Below, piece after piece: positions 29,217-37,133 of a stretch of 42,651 bases of DNA. A program made the position numbers and the translations under genes. Below the pieces are notes generated by a model. It was not told the DNA's origin, ran no database searches, and was given only the letters and a program-made list of their open reading frames with translations. Origin of the DNA: CAVWGP01 sp963754645 (lineage in GTDB: Bacteria; Pseudomonadota; Alphaproteobacteria; Bin65). The DNA is taken from contig CAVWGP010000009.1 of NCBI GenBank assembly GCA_963754645.1, forward strand, positions 1 through 42,651, read 5' to 3'. Positions within the stretch are counted from its first letter, which is position 1, and each line of letters opens with the position of its first letter.

Positions 29217-29753
29217 ATGCAGCGTCTAGCCGCTTTGCTCGTTCTCGGCGGAGCGCTGGCCGCCGCGCCGGCGTTCGCGCAAGAGAGGCTTGGCAATTCG
29301 CAGTGCGCGGTGGCGCCGCCGAAATTCGCGTTATCGTCGGCCAACCGCGTCGCGGGCAAGGCGCTCGATGGGCTGTTTCGCGGCAAGGCCGTCGAGGTGC
29401 TGCGCCCGCTCGATCCCAACGTCAACCCGCGCCTGCGCGCCTGGGAGAGATTCATGACCTGGACCTGGCGCGCCGACGGTTCGCTGCACATCCGCTGCGA
29501 ATCGCGCTTTCTCGGCGGCGCCGGCAAGAGCGACTATGAGCGTTGCCGGAATTTCGGGCCCGGCGGTAAGGGCAGCGACGATGTCGGCGCCTGGCGTACC
29601 GACAAGGACCGCCTGTGCTTCCTGCGCTCGCGCAACAACCGGCAGGAGAACGACAATTGCCTGTTCATTCACGCGCAAGACGGCCGCTACTACGCCAAAT
29701 ACGACGGCGCGCGCCGCATGAGCTGCCTCGAAGGCGAGATCGTGTTCAAGTGA
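29217..29753 (+). CDS. Secreted cysteine-rich protein of unknown function
   Basis: A 178-residue protein with a clear signal peptide (MQRLAALLVLGGALAAAPAF, cleavage probably after AFA at residue 22). The mature part has six cysteines, in NSQCAV, HIRCES, YERCRN, DRLCFL, DNCLFI and MSCLEG, enough for three disulfides. It also has an aromatic segment (FMTWTWRADGSLHIRC) followed by a repeated pattern of charged loops. I do not recognise the family; it may be a small beta-rich periplasmic protein. It stands alone between repeat elements. Confidence 0.75.
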   Translation: MQRLAALLVLGGALAAAPAFAQERLGNSQCAVAPPKFALSSANRVAGKALDGLFRGKAVEVLRPLDPNVNPRLRAWERFMTWTWRADGSLHIRCESRFLGGAGKSDYERCRNFGPGGKGSDDVGAWRTDKDRLCFLRSRNNRQENDNCLFIHAQDGRYYAKYDGARRMSCLEGEIVFK

Positions 29754-29803
29754 GTTAAGCGTGAGACAGGGCGGGTCATAAATTCGCCGATAATTTTATG
29801 ACG

Positions 29804-29991
29804 CGTCATCCCGAGCGAGCCACCGCCGAAGGCGGTGGACGCCGAGGGACATCGGGCGAACTGGCGTCTTGCCGTCAAGCACGGTTTGGCTAGTCCAGTC
29901 GAGGTCCCGCGGATCGCTATGCGATCCGCCACTTCGCGCCTTCGGCGCTGCCCCGAGCGCGCGAGGCGGCGAGTCGAGGGGTCGGGATGAC
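29804..29991. repeat. Dispersed inverted-repeat element, copy 2
   Basis: A 188-bp element bounded by CGTCATCCCGA and TCGGGATGACA. It contains the hairpin ACCGCCGAAGGCGGT, then GACGCCGAGGGACATCGGGC, and a second hairpin GCGGATCGCTATGCGATCCGC. Its first 60 bp match the reverse complement of the element at 23656-23797 at about four bases in five, so both belong to one family. It has no coding capacity I can support and fills the gap between the secreted protein gene and the aminotransferase gene end. Confidence 0.8.
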
Positions 29992-30028
29992 AAGTCGTTA
30001 AAAAAGTTCGCAGGTTCAAGACCCGCCC

Positions 30029-31216
30029 CTACAGCGCATCGAGCGCGGAACCCAGCCGATCGTAATCCTCCATCGTGTTGTAAATCTGCGCCGAGAGCCG
30101 GGCCCAGAAATTGCCGGCGAGCGCCAGGATCAGCACGTCGATACGCGCCTCGTCCCACAGGCGGCGGCGCAGCGCCACGGCGGCGGCCTGATCGCCGCGG
30201 AAGCGCGCCGGCAAGGCGACCATCGTCATCGAGCCGGCGAGCGCCGGCGGCATCCCGGTGTTCGTGCCCCAGCGCCGGACGAGGCGTTGCGCCGCGTCGC
30301 CGGCGAGCGCGCGGTTGTGCGCCATGATGCGCGCATCGCCGTAGCGGGCGCGGAAATCGAGCGCGGCGCCGAGCGACAGCGCGGGCGACAGGTCGCGCGT
30401 TCCGGTCCAATCGAACTCGGCGACGAAGCCCTCGCCATAGCCGTGCGAGATCATCGCCGGATGCAGCCCGTCCTGCGCCGGGCGGCGCGCCCACAGGAAG
30501 GCGCAGCCCTTGGCCGCGCACAGCCATTTGTGCCCATTGCCGGTATACCAATCGGCGCCGAGCGCCGGCAGATCGAGCGGCACCATGCCGGGCGCGTGCG
30601 CGCCATCGACAAGGACGCGCGCGCCGGCGGCGCGGCACGCGGCGATCAGCGCCGCCAGCGGCATCGCGACGGCGGTCGGCGAGGCGATGTGATCGAGCAC
30701 GGCGAGCCGCGTTCGCGGCGACAGCGCGCGCGTCACCGCGCCGACGATCTCGGCCGGATCCTCGACCGGAAACGGCAGCGCGGCTTCGGCCACCTGGGCG
30801 CCGGCGCGCGCCGCCACGTGCCGCGCGATCTTGGCAACAGCGCCATAGGTTTGGCTGGTGACGAGAATCTCGTCGCCCGGTGCCAGCGTGAGCGAGCCGA
30901 GCACGGCCATGGCGCCCGTCGTCGCGTTGTCGACGAACACCACGTCTTCGCCCGCGGCACCGATATAGGCGGCGAGGCGCGCCGCCGCCGCGCGCAGCAG
31001 CGCCGGCCGGTCATGCATGAAGAAGGCGCCGATCTCGCGCTCCATGCGCGCGCGCCAGCGATCCTGCTCCGCCAGCACCACGCGCGGCGTGGCGCCGAAA
31101 CTGCCGTGATTGAGATGCGCCGCCGCGAAATCGAGCGCGAATTCGTGGCGCACGGCGGCGCCGAAATCCGCGAATGTGCCGGCGGCGGCAAGGGTCGTTG
31201 GGGAAGCGTCGTTCAT
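30029..31216 (-). CDS. Class V aminotransferase (isopenicillin N epimerase-like)
   Basis: A 395-residue PLP enzyme. It has LNHGSFGATPRVVLAEQDRW near the N-terminus, the cofactor-binding NATTGAMAVLGSL, an HIASPTAVAMPLAAL segment, the PLP-Asp region VLVDGAHAPGMVPLDL and the Schiff-base Lys in GNGHKWLCAAKG. This pattern is shared by isopenicillin N epimerase-like enzymes, cysteine desulfurases and kynureninases; the first is the closest. The ATG at 31216 (MNDASP) is chosen, with in-frame ATGs 15 and 21 nt upstream also possible. The true substrate is unknown and there is no beta-lactam pathway nearby. Confidence 0.88.
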   Translation of the reverse strand: MNDASPTTLAAAGTFADFGAAVRHEFALDFAAAHLNHGSFGATPRVVLAEQDRWRARMEREIGAFFMHDRPALLRAAAARLAAYIGAAGEDVVFVDNATTGAMAVLGSLTLAPGDEILVTSQTYGAVAKIARHVAARAGAQVAEAALPFPVEDPAEIVGAVTRALSPRTRLAVLDHIASPTAVAMPLAALIAACRAAGARVLVDGAHAPGMVPLDLPALGADWYTGNGHKWLCAAKGCAFLWARRPAQDGLHPAMISHGYGEGFVAEFDWTGTRDLSPALSLGAALDFRARYGDARIMAHNRALAGDAAQRLVRRWGTNTGMPPALAGSMTMVALPARFRGDQAAAVALRRRLWDEARIDVLILALAGNFWARLSAQIYNTMEDYDRLGSALDAL

Positions 31217-31364
31217 GCGGTGCGCATCCATGCGGAGCCTGGCGATCCTGGCGAAGAACGGCCGCGTCAACAAGGGTGGGACGCGCCGCCTCGAAGGGCG
31301 CACACTGTTCCCGAAGCGGCTGACAAACGGTAATTTGGTTCCCTTGGCACTGGGTCGGATAGCG

Positions 31365-31835
31365 ATGGATTGGTGGGCGTTCGGACTTGCGGCCGGCCTT
31401 TGCCTGGTCATGATCTTGGCCGAGGGGGCGTTGGGCGGCAAAGAGCTGCCGCGTTGGCTGGCTTCGCTTAGGCAGCCCCGGCTTTATGCGCCGCTATGGC
31501 TGTGGATCGTCGCAGCGTTGGTCACCTACATCATCCAAGGCGTGATCGCGTATCGGCTATTGCTGCCCGCCGTGAGTTTCGTCGGAAGTTCGGCGCTGGT
31601 CTTGCTGATCGTGCTTATGGCCGCGAACATTGCGTACAACGTGATTCTGGATCGAAAGCGCAGCCCGCGCTTCGCCTATCTGGGCGTCCTGTGGTTCATG
31701 CCCGTGCTCGCCGCCTTGCAGGTCGCGCTCTATTTCGCCGACCAAACCGCCGCGGCGCTGAACTTGATTTATGTGGCGTGGGTCGTCGGATACGATATCC
31801 CGATCATGCGGGCACTATGGAAGCTGAACGCATGA
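31365..31835 (+). CDS. TspO/MBR-like membrane protein
   Basis: A 156-residue protein with five hydrophobic spans. The arrangement LPRWLASLRQPRLYAPLWLW after the first helix and YVAWVVGYDIPIMRALWKLN at the end fit the tryptophan-rich sensory protein (TspO/MBR) family, which binds porphyrins and cholesterol-like ligands and responds to light or oxygen in Rhodobacter. Similarity is partial: several family tryptophans are replaced. The ATG at 31365 (MDWWAFG) gives the family's normal length. It diverges from the aminotransferase gene. Confidence 0.6.
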   Translation: MDWWAFGLAAGLCLVMILAEGALGGKELPRWLASLRQPRLYAPLWLWIVAALVTYIIQGVIAYRLLLPAVSFVGSSALVLLIVLMAANIAYNVILDRKRSPRFAYLGVLWFMPVLAALQVALYFADQTAAALNLIYVAWVVGYDIPIMRALWKLNA

Positions 31836-31863
31836 GCGGCCATCGCCGCCGCCAAGCCGTGCT

Positions 31864-31940
31864 TCAAGCGCCGATCCGCAGGATCACCTTGCCGATCAGC
31901 GTGCCGCTGTCCTGCAGCTCGTGCGCGGCGGCGGCGTGCA
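31864..31940 (-). pseudogene. 3'-terminal fragment of a quinone oxidoreductase gene
   Basis: The minus strand reads AAHELQDSGTLIGKVILRIG plus Ala and a stop. This matches, almost base for base over about 60 nt, the end of the intact gene at 32473 (AAHEMQDSGTLIGKLVLRIG). Upstream of LVHAA the similarity is lost. It is a remnant of a second copy. Confidence 0.75.
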
Positions 31941-32013
31941 CCAGGGTCCAGCCGCGCGCCGTTGACCCGGTCTTGGGGCGCCGGCTACATTGCATCTTCG
32001 CCGGGAGGGGCAC

Positions 32014-32436
32014 ATGGGCTTCATTTCGCGCCTGTTCGGCCCGCGATCGCCGGCCGCGGCCATGCCCAAGGCTGTCAGCGCGGTGCTTGCCTGGAGCGGG
32101 AGCTACGAAATCAGGGTCGCCGGCGGATCGAAGCATCAGCGCGAACTGGCAGAGCTTTTCGAAAAGTTCACCAGCGGCCGCGCCGAGGCTTACTGCGTGG
32201 CCGGCCTTGTGCGCGAGCCCAACGGCGCCGTGCGCGTCCAAATCGACGAGCGGACCGTCGGCTATCTCGATCCGATCACGGCGGCGGAATATTGCCGCGG
32301 CATGCGGGCGATGGGAAAAAGCGACGAGATCGAAGGCGTCGGCATGGCTCAGATTGCGAATGACGGCTGGCATCCGGACGAGCGCTTCGTGGCGAACCTC
32401 GATCTAAAATGGCCGGTCGAAGAGCATCCGGCCTGA
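32014..32436 (+). CDS. Small HIRAN-like domain protein
   Basis: A 140-residue soluble protein. The centre (YEIRVAGGSKHQRELAELFE, then AGLVREPNGAVRVQIDERTV and GYLDPITAAEYCRG) resembles stand-alone HIRAN-type domains, which bind DNA ends or modified DNA in larger repair proteins. The match is by pattern only. The ATG at 32014 follows GGGAGGGG. The N-terminal MGFISRLFGPR may be a short targeting helix. It is a single gene between a quinone-oxidoreductase fragment and the intact copy. Confidence 0.6.
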   Translation: MGFISRLFGPRSPAAAMPKAVSAVLAWSGSYEIRVAGGSKHQRELAELFEKFTSGRAEAYCVAGLVREPNGAVRVQIDERTVGYLDPITAAEYCRGMRAMGKSDEIEGVGMAQIANDGWHPDERFVANLDLKWPVEEHPA

Positions 32437-32472
32437 TGTCGAAGCGGTCGTTGCCGGATTTGCAGCCGCAAT

Positions 32473-33468
32473 TCATCCGCCGATCCTGAGGACGAGCTTG
32501 CCGATCAGCGTGCCGCTGTCCTGCATCTCGTGCGCGGCGGCGATCTCGTCGAGCGTCATGACCGCGCCGATATGCGGCTTGAGGGCCCCGCGGCCGAGCG
32601 CGGCGCCGATGTCGCTGAGCGCGTCGAGCTTGGCGCGCAGCGGCATGGCGGGAACGTAGATGAACTGGATCGCCGCCGCCTTGCGCAGCAGCGCGATCAG
32701 CGCGGCGTCGAGCGCGCTGTCCGCCTTGTCCTGCGCATAGATCGCGATCGAGCCGCCGGGCTTGAGCACTTTCACCGCGTCGGCGAAATTCCGCTCCGGC
32801 GAAACCTCGATCACGCGGTCGACGCCGGCGCCGCCGGTCAGCGCCAGCACGCGCTCGGCGACGGGTTCGCGTTTGCGGTCGATGACGTGATCGGCGCCGG
32901 CGGCCTTGGCCACCGCCGCCTGCTCCGGCCGGCTGACGCTGGCGACGATGGCGCTGGCGCCGCCCCAGCGCGCGAGTTGGATCGCGGCGCTGCCCACGGC
33001 GCCGGCGCCGCCGGGTACGAAAATCGTCTGCCCCGCGACCGGCCCGTCGCGGAACAGCGCCCAATGCGCGGTGAACGCGACGACGCCGAGCGTGGCGCCG
33101 GTTTCGAACGAGACATGATCGGGCAGCGGCACCGCGTTCTCCGCCGCGATCGCCGTAAACTCCGCCGCCGTGCCGGTGCCGCGCGCCGAGGTGGCGTCGT
33201 ACACCCAGACGCGCTGGCCGAGCCGCGCGGCGGGCACGCCGGCGCCGAGCTTGTCGATCACGCCGGCGCCGTCATGGTGCGGGATGACGCGCGGGAACGG
33301 CATCGCCATGCCGCCGAAGCCGCTGCGCCGCTTGTTGTCGGACGGATTGATGCCCGACGCATGCAGCCGCACGCGCACCTCGCCGTGCCCCGGAAGGGGA
33401 TCGGGCAGCGTGCCGATTTTCAACACCTCGCGCGCCGCGCCGAGTTTTTCGTACCACGCCGCTTTCAT
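32473..33468 (-). CDS. Zinc-independent NADPH:quinone oxidoreductase (QOR-like)
   Basis: A 331-residue MDR-superfamily enzyme: MKAAWYEKLGAAREVLKIG, an ASGINPSDNKRRSG strand, and the nucleotide-binding AGQTIFVPGGAGAVGSAAIQ (GGAGAVG, about residue 155). The zinc-ligand cysteines of true alcohol dehydrogenases are absent, as in QOR/zeta-crystallin. It reduces quinones or other carbonyl/enone substrates with NADPH. The ATG at 33468 starts family sequence at once. It is intact, but partial duplicates of it lie on both sides (31864-31940 and 34230-34628). Confidence 0.92.
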   Translation of the reverse strand: MKAAWYEKLGAAREVLKIGTLPDPLPGHGEVRVRLHASGINPSDNKRRSGFGGMAMPFPRVIPHHDGAGVIDKLGAGVPAARLGQRVWVYDATSARGTGTAAEFTAIAAENAVPLPDHVSFETGATLGVVAFTAHWALFRDGPVAGQTIFVPGGAGAVGSAAIQLARWGGASAIVASVSRPEQAAVAKAAGADHVIDRKREPVAERVLALTGGAGVDRVIEVSPERNFADAVKVLKPGGSIAIYAQDKADSALDAALIALLRKAAAIQFIYVPAMPLRAKLDALSDIGAALGRGALKPHIGAVMTLDEIAAAHEMQDSGTLIGKLVLRIGG

Positions 33469-33733
33469 GCCGAAGGCTCCGCCTTGCCGTCTTGAAAATC
33501 CGCGTGCGTCCGCGCCGCACACGTGGAAGAAACCGAATCGGCCGGCGCACGCGAACAGTAGGGCCGCCGAACGAGCCTCGCAAGTTGGCGGCGACAGCGG
33601 CGCGGCCGCGCCGCGCGGAGGCAGCGAGGGGTGCGGCCTTGAGTGCGCCGGGCCGAGATGCGATACTGGCAGGGGATCGACGCTGCGCACTTCGGAATGA
33701 TTGCGGAGATGCGCCCTACGCTGGAGCAGCCAC

Positions 33734-34075
33734 ATGCACCGCCGACCGGGCTCGATTCCTATTTTGCCGTTCGCTGTCTTTGCCGTCCTCGCCGGCTTCG
33801 CCCCGGCGCTGGCCCAGCAGCAGCCCAATCCGCGCGAAGGTGAACGCTTAGCTCGGCAATGGTGCGCAAGCTGCCATCTCGTCGCGCGCGATCAAGCCGG
33901 GCCGGTGCCCGACTCCGCCCCTGCCTTCGGGTCGATCGCTGCGCGACCGCAGGCGACACAGGGCGCGCTGCGCGCCAGCATCCAGATGCCCTATGCGCGC
34001 ATGCCGCAGATCGCTCTCTCTCGCGACGAGATCGAGCACATCATTGCGTACATCCTGAGCCTCAGGGCGCGGTGA
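33734..34075 (+). CDS. Small class I c-type cytochrome
   Basis: A 113-residue protein with a signal peptide (IPILPFAVFAVLAGFAPALA), the haem site CASCH (in ARQWCASCHLVARD) and the distal Met in MPYARMPQIALS, ending in an amphipathic helix DEIEHIIAYILSLRAR. It would carry electrons in the periplasm. The ATG at 33734 follows GGAG. It is divergent from the quinone oxidoreductase gene, with 265 bp between. Its electron donor and acceptor are not indicated. Confidence 0.88.
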   Translation: MHRRPGSIPILPFAVFAVLAGFAPALAQQQPNPREGERLARQWCASCHLVARDQAGPVPDSAPAFGSIAARPQATQGALRASIQMPYARMPQIALSRDEIEHIIAYILSLRAR

Positions 34076-34229
34076 AATCGACCGGCGCGAGAGCGAATCC
34101 ACGGGCAACATCCCGTCATTCCCGCGGTTCGCAATAAACGCCAGCCAGGCAGGAGGCCAGGCGATCCAGCGATATTTCCGGCCGCCACTTAAATTCGGCC
34201 GCATTCCGCTCGCCAAGGCCGCATGTCGG

Positions 34230-34628
34230 CGACGCCGGCGCCGCCGGTCAGCGCCAGCACGCGCTCGGCGACGGGCTCGCGCTTGCGGTCGATGACATGA
34301 TCGGCGCCGGCGGCCTGGCCACCGCCGCCTGCTCCGGCCGGCTGACGCTGACGACGATGGCGCTGGCGCCGCCCCAGCGCGCGAGCTGGATCGCGGCGCT
34401 GCCCACGGAGCCGGCGCCGCCCGGCACGAAGATCGTCTGCCCGGCGACCGGCCCGTCGCGGAACAGCGCCCAATGCGCGGTGAACGCGACGACGCCGAGC
34501 GTGGCGCCGGTTTCGAACGAGACATGATCGGGCAGCGGCACCGCGTTCTCCGCCGCGATCGCGGTGTATTCCGCCGCCGTGCCGGTGCCGCGCGCCGCGC
34601 CGAGTTTTTCGTACCACGCCGCTTTCGT
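34230..34628 (-). pseudogene. Internally deleted copy of the quinone oxidoreductase gene
   Basis: This stretch matches 32820-33468 of the intact gene at roughly 95% of bases. It lacks exactly the segment between two copies of CGCGCGCCG (33180 and 33429 in the intact gene, 249 bp). One T is also missing in the GGCCTTGG/GGCCTGG position near 34315, and the start ATG has become ACG. Homology stops at 34230, so the C-terminal third is absent. The upstream region shares GCGAACA and GGCTCGCAAGTT-type sequence with the intact gene, so the promoter was copied too. Confidence 0.88.
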
Positions 34629-34795
34629 GCCGATCGCCCCGAGGTTCCGGTTGGAATTATTTTGCGCGAACATTAGGGCGGGGGCGGGAGGCTCGCAAGT
34701 TACCGGCGGCGCCGTTCGGCCGGATGCGAGGGCGCGCGACTGGGTCGAATGTGTCAGAGTGCGTTCGTTGCCGGTCGGAGATAAAGGAGTTCTGC

Positions 34796-35858
34796 ATGCT
34801 GCGTCCGCTGCGCGCCTGGCTCGGTTGGGACGAAGGCCGCTCGCATGGCCACGCGCACGGCAATGGCCACGCGCAGGAGGAGGGGAGGCGCGCACGGTCG
34901 CGCGCCCGGCCACGGGGTGGGCGGCCACAGCCACGGCGTCGTCGATCCGTCGATCGCGACGGCGGCGCGCGGCATCTGGGCGGTCAAGCGCTCCTTCGTA
35001 ATCCTGGCGATCACGGCCGCGCTGCAACTGTCGATCGTGTTCGTGTCCGGCAGCGTCGCCCTGCTCGCCGACACGATCCACAATATCGGCGACGCGGCGA
35101 CGGCTGTTCCGCTGTGGATCGCCTTCGCGCTGGCGCGCCGCGCGCCGTCGGCGCGGTTTCCCTACGGCCTCGGGCGGGTGGAGGATTTGGCCGGCGTCGC
35201 CGTCGTGCTGATTATCCTGCTGAGCGCCCTGGTCGCCGCCCACGAAGCGATCGAGCGCTTCATCCGCCCGCAGGAGGTGCGCCAGCTCGGCTGGCTCGCG
35301 GCCGCCGGCGTCGCGGGCTTCGCCGGCAACGAGATCGTCGCCGTGCTGCGCATCCGCGTCGGCCGCGAGATCGGCAGCGCCGCGCTGATCGCCGACGGCT
35401 ATCACGCGCGCACGGACGGGCTGACGAGCCTCGCCGTCGTCGCCGGCGCGGGCGGCATCTGGCTTGGCTTTCCGCTCGCCGATCCGATCGTCGGCCTGCT
35501 CATCACGCTCGCGATCTTCGGCATCGTGTGGCAAACCGGCCGCGCCGTGTTCACGCGCATGCTCGACGGCGTCGAGCCCGGCCTGGTCGAGGATCTGCGC
35601 CACGCCGCCGCCCATGTCCCGGGCATCGAGGCGGTGATCGAAGCGCGCGCGCGTTGGATCGGCCACAAGCTGCATGCCGATCTCGTCATCGCCGTCGGCC
35701 CCGGTTTGTCGCTGGCGGCGGCGAACGCGATCGCGGCGGCGCTGCGCCGCGAGCTGCACGCGCATCTGCCGGCGCTCGCCGCGGCGCGCATCGGCTTCGG
35801 CGAAAGCGCCAGCGCAGCCGGGCCCAAGCGCGCGCCGCCGGACAGCGGCGGACTTTAG
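34796..35858 (+). CDS. Cation diffusion facilitator (CDF) metal exporter (one frameshift)
   Basis: A membrane protein of about 353 residues. It starts with a His-rich cytosolic tail (GHAHGNGHAQEEGG and VGGHSHGVVDPS), then six spans, with the metal site residues in LLADTIHNIGDAA (first HxxxD) and LIADGYHARTDGLTS (second HxxxD), and a C-terminal ferredoxin-like domain (PGIEAVIEARARWIGHKLHA). It exports zinc, cobalt or similar ions against protons. ATG 34796 has AAAGGAG upstream. A one-base shift near 34880, inside a purine run, joins the two frames (1063 nt = 354 codons + 1). Its stop overlaps that of the convergent M20 gene by four bases (TTAG). Confidence 0.87.
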
Positions 35859-37107
35859 CCGCGCGTGCAGATATCGGCGATCACGCAGGCATAGGCCTTA
35901 GCGGCGCGAACCAGATCCTCGACCTTGCAGCGCTCATCGGGCCGGCTGAGATAGCGCCCGGTCGGGCCATAGACGATGCCGGGAATGCCGGCCGCCGCGA
36001 GCCACGAGGCGTCGGAGGCCGCGAATCTCAGCACCGGCGCCGGCTTGGGATCGGCGCCGTGAACCCGCCGGTGCGCGGCAATGACGCTGTGCGCAATCGG
36101 CAAATCGCGCGGCGCGTCGAACGGCAGCGGAAACGTATCCTGGGCGAATTCGATCTCATAGCGGAAATCCGGATCGCGCGCCGCGATCGTGTTCAGCAGG
36201 CGCGCCACATCCTCGCCGATCGTTTCCTTGCTCATGCCGGGGACGATGCGGACATCGATCGTCAGCGTGCAGCGATCCGGGAACAGGGCCGGGCGCGACG
36301 AATCGTGGCCGCGTCCGATGCCGCCGTGAATCGGCCCGATATTGATTTGCGGCAGGCCCTCGAAGCCCGCCGCCGGCTTGTGGCGCAGCCAGCCGCCGTG
36401 CTCGGGCGCCGCGATCGGCGCGTGGCTGCGGCCGAGCGCGGCAATGACCTCCGCCGCTTTTTCGACCGCGTTGACGCCCTTCATGCCCGGCGTGTCCACC
36501 GTCGCGAAATGCTTGGTGCGGCCCAGCACGTGGATAAAGAGCACGATCGACGCGGTGTGGCTGAACGCGATGTCGAGCTCGGTGGGCTCGCCGAGCACGA
36601 AATAATCGGTGCGCAGTCCGCTGTTGAGCGCGTGCTGCGTGCCCACGCCGCCGCGCAGCTCGCCGCATACCAGGGCGAGCACGACATCGCCCTTGAGCTC
36701 GATGCCGGCCCGGCGCACCGCGCTGGCCGCGGCGATGTAAGTCGCGTCGGCGGCCTTCATGTGCACGAAGCCGTAGAGCCAGCCGTCTTCGACGACGCCG
36801 CCGAACGGGTCCTTGGTCCAGCCGTCGGAAACCGGGTTGTGATCGATATGGCCGTTGAGCATCAGGCTCTTGCCGCCGCCGCTGCCCTTCATCCGGCCGA
36901 TCGCGTTGCAGCTCGCGCCCATATTGGCCGAGGCCGGCACGGCTTGCAGCTCGGCATCAGGCCCGCCGCCCGCATCCGGTCGACGAAGAAGCGCGCCGCC
37001 GCCGCCTCGTCGCCCGACGGGCTGCGGATGCGCAAGGCCTGACGCGCCAATTCGACGACATCCTCCGCGTCGACCGCGTCGATGGCGGCTTGCTGCGCAT
37101 CGTTCAT
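35855..37107 (-). CDS. M20 family metallohydrolase (ArgE/DapE-like; one frameshift)
   Basis: A zinc amidohydrolase of about 417 residues that would cleave an amide or carbamoyl bond in a small molecule. It shows the metal site NGHIDHNPVSDGW, a CGELRGGVGTQHAL segment in the place of the catalytic Glu, the dimerisation domain (DVRIVPGMSKETIGEDVARL) and a final GIVYGPTGRYLSRPDE. The N-terminal part (MNDAQQAAIDAVDAEDVVEL, IRSPSGDE) lies in another frame, changing near 36955. ATG 37107 follows GGGAGAA. It is the third gene of a minus-strand operon after the amidohydrolase, 26 bp apart, suggesting successive hydrolysis steps. Confidence 0.85.
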
Positions 37108-37133
37108 CGCAATTCTCCCCTTGTCGAGCGAGG

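Noticed and set aside
34076..34229. A gene between cytochrome c and the quinone oxidoreductase pseudogene
   Set aside because: Only a partial dispersed-repeat end (CGTCATTCCCGCG near 34113) and non-coding sequence were seen.
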